From positions 95,652 through 159,651 of the forward strand of contig QNGE01001000.1 of assembly GCA_008508345.1 (NCBI GenBank): DNA of 64,000 bases, in the 5' to 3' direction. Positions 33,140 through 43,299 of the stretch are shown in pieces. Each line of letters begins with the position of its first letter. The stretch's first letter is position 1. Origin of the DNA: Paragonimus westermani (lineage: Eukaryota > Platyhelminthes > Trematoda > Plagiorchiida > Troglotrematidae). Position numbers and translations under genes: made by a program. The notes under the pieces are model-generated. The model ran no database searches, was not told the DNA's origin, and was given only the letters and a program-made list of their open reading frames with translations.

Positions 33140-36115
33140 TTCTACATTATTTACGCTAATTTGTTTGTGCCTTAGTACTTCATTAATGAGAAACTCGTCA
33201 ATACGACTGTCTTTTCTTCTAAATCCCAATCCGCTGTCAGACGGGTTCATAATCCGAAGACGCCCGTTGCATACAGACGAGACTATCCTAGATCTAATCT
33301 ATTGACAGACTGCGCGAGTAGACTAAACGTTGCTGGGAAAACCACTGAACGTCCGAGATTAACATAGATTTTGATGGAGTAAGCATGATATTCTCCTCAG
33401 TTAAAGCCGCCAATATAACTTTAAACAAACATGCAAAGCATGTTCACTGATATAACACATCTTTTGCTGGAACAGGTCTAAGCCCTTTAAAGAACCAACG
33501 CAGAGCACTGTCTGCAATAAGGGACCAGAAAAAAATGTGACCTTTCAGCCAGTCATGTAGGGTAAAACGGAATATAAATTAAGAAATCCATTGATCCAAT
33601 GCGGCCATGGTGCCAGCAATTAGTGGGACGGACAACCGACCGAGTTCGATGGGCCGCTTCTATCACGTAAAGCATCGACTGCGGTATCCATGCCTAGTAA
33701 GAGAAACGAACCTTCTTCTGTCATTGCACCTGAACTTCTACAGTTAACACATGATAACAAGCCCCCGTTTCCCGTTTTGACCAGCGCCATCGAGGATGCC
33801 GGAGATGCTGAAGGCCGTATGATTTTCTGATGGAATATATCTTTCGACTGTGTATGTCTCTTAATTGCATCTTAACTGAGAGCGATAATGGGCAGCAATC
33901 CTTCCGAAGATTTGTCGAGGAGAACGGTGGCTACCTGCAACGGTTTCGCGCCGCACCAGACCTGTCCGCCTGTTTTCATTCCCATTAAAGTGACAGGCGC
34001 CATGATACCTACGGAGAAGTTATGAAAATGTTAGTCTATCAGCACACAAAAATACTGTTTTTGCAAGTATATACCGCACGACACCCTGTTTTATCTCGCT
34101 AGTTTTATCAATCATTTTCAACATTTGTATTATCCAAGAATTACCTCACGGTGGTGCTGGTATGATGTTATCAACAAAACACCTATGAGATCCCAGGTTG
34201 GTTTTGCTGCAAAGCTGTCATAGAAAATCCGTTTTCGCAGCAATGCCTCATGACGGCCAACTATTTCCTCCGAGTTGATGCCGAGCCTTCAGGTTAGCTT
34301 GCTGTAATTTGGATACTGCATACGAAACCGTATGTAGGGTGGTACCGACGGCCGATAATACTTGGCGACGGTACTCAGGCCAGACTGTCTCATTTGATTT
34401 GGTTGCAACGTCCCAGGGCGGAACAGAACAAAACACACGGACATCGACAAAATAACACAGCCACACTATCCAGTCTACCGGCTGGAGTTGACGGTTTGCC
34501 CACATCAGCATCGGAGCCACGGCAATTAAAATTGCAAACGCATATAAAAGGAAAGACCTGCCAGGTTTCTTCCAACCACTTGCAAGCGGGAGGTTGTTCT
34601 TGCAGGTCTACTTGTGTCAGCTTGCCGAAGAACTCTACCGAGAAGGACTGCAAGCTGTAAAACAGGTCGCGCGCCGAGTTCTCCAGTGCCCGGAAATACA
34701 GATAGAATGTTCCCCTGCATTTCTGGATCTGCATTCGTTGGACGCGCCAACGTATTTTTAACGCTCAGTTTTCCATGCAATCTTCTTCTTCTAACTTACG
34801 AGCGAGCGCATTTGATGCCATTTTTCGAAAGACAGGGGAACAGAACAATAAATTTGGTACTAAACGGAGACGTAGGTTTCAGCAACAGCATGCCTCCGCA
34901 GACAATTAAGGTGTAGCGAACGTTAAACGACATTCCTGAAGAACCCTTTCTGTAAATTCCAAAGTCTTTCAGTGCGCATGTGCACAAAGTTAACGCTTCT
35001 CAGGTACCCCCTACAAGTACCAGACGCAAACTCACAATACAAATCGCATACTTGCAGTAAGCCTCATCCATGAAACAGTCATTCACCATTTCGAACCAAA
35101 CAAAGCGAATATAGTCAAATGGACACGTGGACAAAGCGAACCATTGCCGCTGAAATGCACATATGTTTTCACGCATCTTGCTCATGTGCTTCCATTATAT
35201 GCAGTGTACCGTTGGATTGCTGAAACTTATCCGCAGGAAGTGAATGCTGTCGTTGGTTTACCGTTAATATGTGGGTTTGGAATATCGTGTAAGTAATTGT
35301 GGACGGAATATTTAGGAGAGTATGTAATAAGCCCATTGTGCTGTGGGAATTTTTTGTTTTAATGCGTAAAAGATATTTACCAAGAACGCCGAAGATTTGC
35401 GCTAATTTAATGAGGAAATATGTTGACGAGATAGCTGACGTTATGCGAACTGGAAGATAGAGGGAATTAGCAACCAATGATTAATAAACATGCATCGTAT
35501 AAGCTGTAGACCATCATTTTTCAAAACTTTTTCGTTTGATATTTCTTGAAATGAGTGTCGACAGTTGATAAGTTTGGGTGATTATGATGTTCCCCACGTG
35601 CGATTGGAAATTACTGGAATCTGGAGGGGCCGTGGTTAAGTAGATAAGGATGCAGCTGATGACTTCCGAACATAATGCGGGCGAAAGCCGGCGTTATCTG
35701 CTTAGAGTAGATACTGCTCACCGTAATCGGCGTAAGCTGCTTGGGCTTTAAGTTACAAAGAAATCGGTAAATTTGTTCAGCTACCTAACCACCGAGGAAT
35801 TGGAATTTCGTCTTCAGAAAAGCGAAGAGGTTCGAAGAGCAGTGAAATACTGTACCGCATGAATCCACTCGGGGTGAACCGTTCTACGGTCAGCCTACGT
35901 GCACCCCACAGTCACAACGTCACGACATTGAATTGTCGGAATACGTTTATCATATGTACATGTTATCATTATCTGGAAACGTGTATGCTTTCGGTTCCGC
36001 TTCAGTAGAAGTCATCCTCTTGCTGTGTATGCTGGTCTACATTTAAACCGTATGTAACATACTAGGTGGGGTATCACTCACTTTTGCCAGGGACGTCTGT
36101 GCAGTCACTTGCCAA
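33140..36115. other. Intergenic DNA without recognisable gene
   Basis: At 34.25-34.99 kb several overlapping frames of 80-114 codons are open on both strands, including Cys-rich and Arg/Gln-rich readings, but none shows a family motif. They are most likely an effect of locally higher G+C. Nothing else recognisable. Confidence 0.5.
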
Positions 36116-36347
36116 CACTTTCACTTGGACCCATTTGCGTGGGGAACAACGCGAAACTCATCTCCAGAGGTATCATCAATGAATAGCGGAGATGCACACG
36201 GCTTCTGTCTGCGGTTCAACGTCAGAGTTGGTACCGTGTTCGAGGTCGATGCAAATGAACAGGCATAGTTAATGAGTTCACGAGTTACCTGGCGAGGGGG
36301 TTGTAACTGCCCTGTGCAGGAGGGGCAGTGCGATATGTCAGAATAAT

Positions 36348-36548
36348 TCATGCACTCCATCGTCGATGGATTGGGGAGCGGCCTAAAGCAAATGCAGTCA
36401 TAGTCAACGAACACGTACTGTACGGATAGAAGTGGTTTTCGAATACGGACAGCATATGAATACATGGCAACCACACGGACTTATAGAAATTGCACTCGCA
36501 CGTACCGTCACTGACGGTCACTCTATGCTGTGTGTCATCGTGACTCAC
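36348..36548 (-). pseudogene. SWIM zinc finger of MULE-like transposase
   Basis: Residues 15-33 of this frame read GTCECNFYKSVWLPCIHML. The CxC...CxH spacing (Cys 17, Cys 19, Cys 29, His 31) is the SWIM signature, which follows the DDE core in MULE and ZSWIM proteins. The upstream frame 36545-36928 supplies the helical linker with WLMREFEMQ. The downstream frame 36121-36474 may be the tail. All four metal ligands are intact. Confidence 0.8.
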
Positions 36549-36959
36549 TCGAAGCTTCCAATTGATGTTACAGGAAATACGATTACCTTGAAGTCGTCCA
36601 ACCGTTTGAGGTGCAGCAGGGGAGCTCGCCCTCTGAGATGCTTCAACACCAGCTGACTGGCGAATGTTGTCATCCGAGAGAGTGTATTCTTAGCGTACAC
36701 GTCTACGCTAACCACCTCCCGACGGTCGCAACCGTAGGTGCACTGCATCTCAAACTCCCGCATCAGCCACTCGCTGTGGAACCAAATTTTACTAATGGCC
36801 GTGGCTGAGTGATCTCTGGGATGAGTGCGCTTCCTAAGTCGCCCATTTGCATTCTCCAGACGGTTGTCTGTTCGATTTCCCGAATGAGGAACATCCGAAT
36901 GTGCTTGGATGGCCCACTTTGGCTTCATACATGGCCAATCTCACAAGAGTTCATAAAGC

Positions 36960-37480
36960 TGCGGTCTGTTCGCCGTGTTATTAAACATCCCGGTTGAACC
37001 CCCAAAACGAATAGACAAATGTGATCACTCACTCTTCAGAGTTACTGCAAGTAACCATGCGATGGAACAAATATCGGCTTCTGAAAGAATTCGCCTGAAT
37101 GGTGATTATAAAGTTTATTGCATCAACTTAATGTTTCCTCACAGCATCCATAACATGGAAGTAACATAACATAATGTCTCACCCAAAGACCACTCGTGCT
37201 GCCCACACTCGGGTCACCATCTTATCCATCACAAAAGTTCTGATACGTCTCTGGTTCCCCATAACCTCCCAAAATAATACCAATAAATGGCGCAGGGATG
37301 GGTATTTCTCACTTCGTACATAGGCGTACATCACGGGTCGTTCATTGCCCATGCCGTCTGTAACGAGGAACTGATGCAGCTTTAGGCTACAGCGGCGAAT
37401 GTAGAGTGATGGAGGACCTACATGTGGTGATTGGTCCCATGGATGGCATCGACGTTCACCACATTAGGGAACCGTCTGAA
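36960..37480 (-). pseudogene. DDE core of MULE-like transposase
   Basis: The minus strand reads VVNVDAIHGTNHHM near 37.45 kb, the first catalytic Asp in the usual DATYGTN context. After a stop come LHQFLVTDGMGNERPVMYAY and then RTFVMDKM near 37.22 kb, which holds the second catalytic Asp. Finally CYFHVMDAVRKH near 37.15 kb is the C-x-FH block characteristic of MULEs. Both Asp residues are kept, but in-frame stops occur before and after them. This region is not visible as one long open frame. Confidence 0.75.
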
Positions 37481-37604
37481 TAGCTGCACTTGCTCTCTAC
37501 GTGCGAAACATATGTGCGTTCACCTATTGTTGTCGTCTCTGATGACACGCAGCACGCCGTTTTTCTCTATATGATGCAGACTTCGTGGCAGATTTTCTGC
37601 GAAA

Positions 37605-37925
37605 TTAGTGCACATTAACCCACTTACTTATCACTGGCGGTTTCAACCGATGACGGATGTTGCAAATATCCATGGTAGTTATATACTTGCCATAAACATC
37701 CGCAGCATACTGCTTCAACTCAGCAGTTGGCGTGCTGTACTCAAAAAGATGTCTCGAGTGGTTCACTTCACTGTCTGTGGGCCGACGAATCTTTGGATGT
37801 TCATCGTACAGGAAGGCAGTTATGTCGTGGTTGTGCTCCAACGTGAAAGAGCTAACAACCAACCCGGTATTTCTCCTAACCACGTTAAAGCGTGATTGGT
37901 GGCATGTATCACGGGAACTGTGCAA
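37605..37925 (-). pseudogene. HNH-type zinc finger block of MULE-like transposase
   Basis: This 106-codon frame has a Cys at residue 8 and SFTLEHNHDIT at residues 26-36. That fits the last Cys and the His-x-His pair of a WRKY/GCM1-like or FLYWCH-like C2H2 finger (consensus ...LxHNHxxx). The rest, with RHLFEYSTPTAELKQYAADVYG, fits the linker that precedes the DDE core. It would act in DNA end recognition. Confidence 0.65.
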
Positions 37926-38015
37926 TGGGAAGTATGTGAACTCAACTCACTAAACAAATCAAAATCCACGGCATTCGCTCTTAGGTTGCTTGTGTTTTAT
38001 ATAGCAGAACGCCAT

Positions 38016-38210
38016 CTACCACGTAAGCTCAACTTCAGTCACAATCACATGATCATATTTTAAGCGTCCACTGCCTGATTTCTTGATTGAACCAAGCACG
38101 TACAGAACACTGTGATCCTTTGTGTACCTATCACAGCAACTACTAAACTCGCTGAAGCTAGCAAATTCGCCACCCTCAAAGATATCTTTAAAGCCCTGTG
38201 AATAATCCAT
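38016..38210 (-). pseudogene. N-terminal segment of MULE-like transposase
   Basis: A 64-codon frame starts MDYSQGFKDIFEGGEFASF and includes FSSCCDRYTKDHSVLYVLGS. The pattern of a hydrophobic patch, then FxSFxxFxxxxxxYxKxH, resembles the start of FAR1/ZSWIM-type MULE proteins. Its place just upstream of the HNH block supports it. Assignment by context. Confidence 0.5.
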
Positions 38211-38523
38211 AACCTAAAATGGAATATAAGATAACATCGGTCAAATATTATTCACGCACGGGAAAATCCTTCACAAGATACTACACTTATACCAACACAA
38301 AATCTACCATCGCTGATTTCGATCTCGGCGCCAAATGAACGATAAACCGATTTACGGTTGACCAAAACAAATCTTTTCAACTCACCTGATACCCTCTGTC
38401 ATGTAAATCGATGATTTTCACATTACTAGGCGATACCAAGAACATATCGCCCGGTGTTCAGCCATTTCTCAGTTTATCGTCATTTAACGGCAGATTTCAC
38501 TCCCTGTGGGTAATTTCCTTCGG

Positions 38524-39113
38524 TTGGTTTTGTTAACGACACTGTAACATGCAGGTCAGCCGACTCTACTCTGGATGCCCGTGACTTCGTGGACCAACCT
38601 TCGGGCAACGTGGACGCGCCAGGAGACAACGCTCTTCCGAAGTAGGGGTTCGAACAACAGTTCTGAAAAGAGAAACAATACGAACAGACATGAGCCGAGG
38701 GCCCGGTAAGCCATGCACACGACTTACACAAACGAAAGCTAAAACGGAATCGACAACAGAGCAGCAAGCCCAGTCACACAACTCAAATTCAATTCGTGCG
38801 CGCTCGCGAGTTTCGGTTGCGCGGTACAACATGATCATTCAATTTATGCGCGCAAGAATTCATTTATTCCACGAACGTTATTTTTGAAATATTACTAAAT
38901 TTTGATGTCATTTACTTCTGGGAACTTGTTTTCGTGCGGTTTTTCTTTCTTACTTCCAACTGCCGAGCACTTATTTATATGCGCCCCACCTTCATTTTAC
39001 GCTCGATGGCTCTTCCTTTAGGTGATTGTTGCATTTGATTATATTCGCGTGAACCGTTGGTCTCGGAAATTGCGCATTTGGTGGATTCAATAGTGAGGTT
39101 TGTTGAGAAAATC
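38524..39113. repeat. Dispersed repeat R1, copy interrupted by a solo LTR
   Basis: Bases 38524-38542 and 38829-39113 together match the R1 copy at 32836-33136. The shared left part ends TAACGACAC in both, and the right part resumes with ATGATCATT here against CGATCATT there. The 286-bp insert between them is a solo LTR. The match is strong over 200 bp and decays near both ends. Confidence 0.85.
38543..38828. mobile_element. Solo LTR (286-bp family) inside repeat R1
   Basis: Starts TGTAACATGCAG and ends GCGGTACA. It is the same length as, and about 92% identical by eye to, 52202-52487, with most differences being transitions. The flanks GACAC and ACAT(G) suggest a decayed 4-5 bp target duplication. 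The insertion is confirmed by the uninterrupted R1 copy at 32.8 kb. No internal retrotransposon sequence adjoins it. Two frames are open on the minus strand across most of the LTR in both copies, but LTRs of this size are not expected to code. Confidence 0.82.
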
Positions 39114-39119
39114 ATCTAA

Positions 39120-39545
39120 TTGTTTGCGATACTTCTCAAGTGGATAGAGCTCAGCGTGAGATCAGTGACCCGTATATCCGGATTGAGCACATGCTTGTAC
39201 CAGATGTACGCGCCGGATTAAAATGTGTACAACCTGAAGTTCATTAATTGACATGACATACTAGGTTCAGTGACATCCGTCACATCCGCCACACGTTGAA
39301 TCGGACTGCGTGTTCTTTTAATCCCTCCTGGGTATCAATTGCAGTCATGAGGACCTTCGAACGATGCTAGATATTTTTTGGTTCGAATTGGAATACGGAA
39401 CAGACCCATCATTATCTGAAGTCACACCGGAATTTGGAGCGAAATGACCTGTATTCCTAAAACGTGCCTGATCCACATGCCGAGTATGTTCAGACAAATC
39501 ATTAACACCTAGTATTCGGCATGAGCATTCACCAAGATTCTTTAG
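39120..39545. other. Spacer between repeat R1 and Gypsy element 3
   Basis: No gene recognised. The 3' LTR of element 3 would be expected about here on the minus strand but could not be defined because no matching 5' LTR was found. Confidence 0.5.
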
Positions 39546-39547
39546 AA

Positions 39548-40330
39548 TTAAACCAAAGACTGTCTTAAGTCATACACATCAAATTTGGCTGGACTATCAT
39601 GTGTAGTGGAATGACAGGCATTGCGATGTTGTAGCAAGAAGTTACCAACACCTTTCACAAGGTCTTCGAATGTAGTACACTGAAGAGAGGATATAGCATT
39701 TTTGAATGTTCTAACAAAGTTTCTAGACTGACAATTAGAGCAGGGATGTCGAACAGGATCAAAGAGATGCTTGCATCTACTGCCGTTTGTCAAGTAGTTA
39801 GAAGGTTGGCGGTGAAATTAGTACCATTTCAATTCACTGACAAAAGAGGGATTTCTTCTCTGCCGAGTACTCTTCTGGATACGCACATTGTGAATTCTGT
39901 AGTAGGCGTTGGTGTGAATGCCACTTCCGGCCACTTCGAATAGGAACGGATCATCACAAGCGCATAATACTTGTCAAGAGGAAGGACCACGATAATCCGC
40001 ATGAACCCGTTACCAGGCCTCAGTTGACATCAGTCGTGTAGTCCATTCAGACGGTGAATCGTAGAGTTTGGGATGGTGAAATGAACAACTTTTAGCTAGA
40101 TGACAAATATCAGCATCAATCTCTGGTCACCAGCACATTAATCTGGCCAGAGAATCCATCTTTTCAACTTCAAGATGTTCAGAATGTAGATCGTCTAAAA
40201 CAGCTCTAGGAAGAGTTGGGGGAAAACAGTTCTGTCATTCGAGCACGGTAATCCATCTGAAGTGATCGATAATTCTCCCCGATACACATGAAATGTAGAC
40301 AGTTTCCGCCTGACTCGTGGGATCCAACCG
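39548..40330 (-). pseudogene. Integrase of Gypsy element 3
   Basis: Near 40.15 kb the minus strand reads DDLHSEHLEVEKMDSLARL and, after a Trp to stop change, PEIDADICHLAKSC. This is the HHCC zinc domain with one Cys pair member lost. RVHADYRGP near 40.0 kb holds the first catalytic Asp. The frame 39548-39793 contains RNFVRTFKNAISSL and FLLQHRNACHSTTHDSPAKF, the typical end of the core (the block around the catalytic Glu and YRNTPHSTTGxSPA). Frameshifts and stops throughout. Confidence 0.8.
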
Positions 40331-40650
40331 CGTCGCAACGCACTGAGTATCGCGAATCGAATCTGTTAGGCTAACCGGCGGGGTCTTGAGTAAAAAGAAT
40401 TAATTACTACAAGTTTGCTCGGATTTATGTGGAACACATGACAGGTAGTCCACATGTTTGATTTGGTTGGCTGATTTGTGCACTATAGTATGGTCACATG
40501 CACTGAGTGCTATGCTTCATCGTTGAACCTTGGCTGCTGATGAACGTGCAATGACTTGTCAGGATTATAAACGAATTTTGACGCTCCATGATCCGACAAA
40601 AGTTTGGATGATATTCCAAACAGATACTTATGAAGCCGCTGTACCGCCTA

Positions 40651-41098
40651 CTACACCGTCAGAGCTCCACGGTACGCCTTAGCATAACCCCTTTCAGCCG
40701 TGTTGAGTCGGCGTGATATACACACAACTGGTTTGTCGTCCTGCTCGAGGGCAGCTCCGATTCCAACTGGAGAATCATCAGTAATCAACACAGGCACCGT
40801 CTTATCAGAAGACGGAGAAAGTGTGGCATCGTGTGACAAAAAATTGACAATGAACGTACGCACGTTCATGAGTTGAAGTACACGTGAATTGTTTCTCGGA
40901 ATGCATCTGCAGTAACCATCCGGCACGGTGACAAAAGTTTGAAATGAAACGGGAGTAGTACTGCAAAACACCTGACAAAGAAAATAATTCAGATAGGTTC
41001 GTGGATGAAGGTGTATTAACCAATGGGTCTAGACGTTTGGCGTCAGGTTTGATTCCGTTGCCGTCAATAAAGTAGCCGAGGCACTCGAAGCTGCTCAC
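40651..41098 (-). pseudogene. RT thumb and RNase H start, Gypsy element 3
   Basis: FECLGYFIDGNGIKPDAKRL is the block after motif C in Ty3/Gypsy RT, followed by GVLQYYSRFISNF (the usual YYRRFI block). The overlapping frame 40651-40971 then holds VPVLITDDSPVGIGAALEQD, the first RNase H catalytic Asp region (intact: xxTDASxxGxGAxL), and RRLNTAERGY, the block with the catalytic Glu. A frameshift separates the two frames. Confidence 0.85.
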
Positions 41099-41785
41099 AG
41101 TAAAAGCGCATTTGCTTGGATTAACGGCAATGTTTTTATCGCAAAATATGTTGGAATATTTTCAAAAAACAAGAATTATGGGGTAACTTGTCTGGAGCAT
41201 GTAAGATGACATCATCCTGATAAACCTCAACACCATCCATACCTTTCACAATATTATTCATTACCCTCTGAAAGTTAGCAAGAAAGTTATTAAGTTCAAC
41301 CTGCTAAAAATCGGTACTGAAAAAGTCCACTGGGTGTACTGACTGTTGTTATCGGCATTGATGGCTTATCCCAAGGCATCCATTTCGTAAATATGCATCC
41401 TTCACGTCAATATTGAAGGAAAATTCGAATTCAGAAAGCTTGTCCAGAATGTCCTCAGATTCAGCAGTGGTACATGTGTATTGCTTGAGGCATCAATTTA
41501 CAGCAAGTCGATAACCGCCACATATATGCGCAGTTTTTCCATCTGACTTCAGGGGTATCACAATCGGCGTGGCCCAAGAGAATGAATCAACAAGCTCGAG
41601 GACGCACTTTCTACCAGCTCGTTGGGCACCTCAGTCACCGGTTCAGTAAGTCCATAGGAAATTATACGACTTCTCGCAGAGACCAGACGACCAGGTAGTT
41701 CTAGTTCAGCTAGAGGTATCTTCATGCCGCCCGTGGCCTTCGAGCACTTGAGAATCAGGTCTTTCAGTCTTTTGGACTCACTCAC
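41099..41785 (-). pseudogene. Reverse transcriptase, fingers and palm, Gypsy element 3
   Basis: The frame 41558-41785 carries SYGLTEPVTEVPNELVESAS, the fingers entry. Then, across frameshifts, come TPIVIPLKSDGKTAHICGGY, motif A as FSFNIDVKDAYL, motif B remnants with NFQRVMNNIVKGMDG, and motif C as VEVYQDDVILHAPDK near 41.22 kb. The catalytic YxDD tetrad is intact although the frame is interrupted several times. Confidence 0.82.
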
Positions 41786-41866
41786 CTTGATATGAAGAAG
41801 ATTTAAAACCTTTAGTATTAAAGTGGATGGACCATGATGAGTAGCAACAAAGTTGCAAGCAAAAGG

Positions 41867-42124
41867 CTAGAATCGTTCGTTAGCGATTGGAATAATGACT
41901 GTACTCAAAGCAGGAATGCAATTACCAGTTGTTCCTCGAATGGTTGCAAAACACGGATGTAGTGTGTAATTTGGATAGAACTTTGATAGATGTCTTTGTA
42001 GTATAATGGATTCTACACTAACAGTGTCAATAGTAAAACCATGCCTCGTGCCAAGTACTATGAGGGGTGTGTGAAGTAAATGCCCTGAAGAAGACGAATC
42101 AACTGTCAAAGTAAGAGACTCCAT
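41867..42124 (-). pseudogene. Retropepsin of Gypsy element 3
   Basis: The frame has HGFTIDTVSVESII, matching the protease active site with the Gly of DTG replaced by Val, then FATIRGTTGNCIPAL as the flap region. It is the same domain as in element 2 at 23.3-23.7 kb. The Gly change should inactivate it. Confidence 0.75.
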
Positions 42125-42187
42125 CTTATCGCACGTAGCATAAAATTCGTTTTGATCAGTTTATACAAACTGACCATTTCTGTTCGA

Positions 42188-42649
42188 CTAACAGACACTT
42201 TGTAAATGACCTCCTTCCCCGCACTTGTGGCTTATAGAGCGGCGGTGTATGCATGTGTATCTGAAATGTTTCGTGCCACGTGAGGCACAGTTCCCAAATC
42301 TGCTAGTGACATGTGTCGTCTGATGCAAAGAATTGTAAGAAACCGGAGTTGAATTCAATAACCGCGAAGTACTATGTCCTGTAGGTCGCTTTTTCATCGA
42401 TCCAAACAAGACCGAGTACTCAGCAGAACTTCCACTCTGGACTGTATCACTAACGTCTTCGTACTGCTCACAAATTACTTTGGTACTTTGATACGTAGGT
42501 TTTGAGAGTAGCAACGGTATTCTATGTAGATCGGGGGTTCTGGAGGGTACATTTGACGATGTACCACGAGACCACCTAAGGCTGCACAACTTATTCTGTG
42601 TTGCTGAGCCTAGTCCTCGGAAGACGCTGTCCTGCAGGATCATCCTCAT
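42188..42649 (-). pseudogene. Nucleocapsid part of gag, Gypsy element 3
   Basis: This 153-codon frame contains VICEQYEDVSDTVQSG, comparable with CEEYEDVKEF of element 2. Near its end come two tandem zinc-knuckle remnants: NCASRGTKHFRYTC and HKCGEGGHLQSVC. Each keeps the Cys-x4-His-x4-Cys part or most of it, and each has lost its first or second Cys. Two consecutive knuckles are typical of Mag-type Gag. Confidence 0.75.
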
Positions 42650-42734
42650 CCATTACACACTTAGATGAGACCCCACTGTGAAAAGTCAGGGCTCCGGCTT
42701 GATAAGAACCAGCAACAGGCACAGCATGCCTCAA

Positions 42735-43290
42735 CGCGGTGACGCTGACCTACAGGCTGATGTTGACTCTTTGTGTGTATGGCCTCTGGCGGAGAGCCTC
42801 CTACCCGAGCTTGAGGAGTGAAGAGCTGTACAGTTGTGCACTTGCCTTAGGCGGTGACGTAACCTGTAAAGTTCTTTCTCTCTTGAGGTCCCGTTGGAAG
42901 GTGATCTTGGACGGCAGTCACATCGAGCATATCACACTGTCAATTGTGCAGGCCTTGACTCACTGACCAGATTCCGTTTAGATATGCTGTTTAGTTTCCT
43001 GGGGCGTCTAGGCAAATTCCGTTGTCTCAGGCTGTTCCATTCATTCGTTTGTCCATCTCCTGAGGTGAACCTCGGGCGGATTCCCCGTACCTCAGCTGTG
43101 ATGTTCAGTATGTCATGATCTTCCAATGGGCATACCGCAGTCCTCCCATTTGCACCCATTTCCAGCGCTTTAACTGTTGACTTACTTCACTTCTCGAATA
43201 TAGACCGTCTCAGAAGGGCAATATCCCCCGGTATAAAGTTTCCGTTTGTCTGCACTCTCATTGCGTTACTTCCTTTGCTTAGCTCCAGCT
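42735..43290 (+). pseudogene. LINE (CR1/Jockey-type) reverse transcriptase end
   Basis: Read across frames, the plus strand shows DADLQADVDSLCVWPLAE (after motif C, usually LQxDLDxLxxWxxxN), then VTCK and VPLEGDLGRQ (the E-x-DLG-V block). Next come RLDMLFSFLGRLGKF and FHSFVCPSPEVNL (thumb, usually SFVRPHLEYN), and LLEYRRLR-like sequence near 43.2 kb. This is the C-terminal third of a CR1/Jockey-type RT. It abuts the 5' side of Gypsy element 3. Confidence 0.62.
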
Positions 43291-43299
43291 GACCGCTGC

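Larger units (their letters stand above)
36121..38210 (-). mobile_element. Mutator-like (MULE) transposase remnant
   Basis: On the minus strand four consecutive blocks appear in the order expected for a MULE-superfamily transposase: an N-terminal segment, a zinc-binding module ending HNH, a DDE-type core with the CxFH block, and a C-terminal SWIM zinc finger followed by a short tail. The blocks lie in different frames with a few stops, so the copy is probably dead, although short introns between some blocks cannot be excluded. Animal ZSWIM1/ZSWIM3-like proteins descend from transposases of this kind. Terminal inverted repeats were not found. Confidence 0.78.
39548..42649 (-). mobile_element. 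Mag-like Ty3/Gypsy element 3, no LTRs found
   Basis: The minus strand carries, in order, a two-knuckle nucleocapsid, retropepsin, reverse transcriptase with YQDD, RNase H and integrase. This is a nearly complete but frame-broken Ty3/Gypsy internal region of about 3.1 kb. Nucleocapsid and protease resemble element 2 (same D-T-x-x-V-E-S-I-I block), so both are likely the same Mag-like family. The capsid is missing at the 5' side, where a plus-strand LINE remnant begins. Confidence 0.87.

Noticed and set aside
34248..34987. Cluster of overlapping frames up to 114 codons
   Set aside because: Open on both strands at once, as expected from base composition; no family could be named.
38543..38828. 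Minus-strand 90-codon frame conserved with 52225-52440 as a protein gene
   Set aside because: It falls inside a 286-bp unit with TG...CA ends and target duplication, so the conservation is explained by the shared LTR.
39375..39400. GGTTCGAATTGG as a box B
   Set aside because: No tRNA-like D-arm or acceptor stem nearby.
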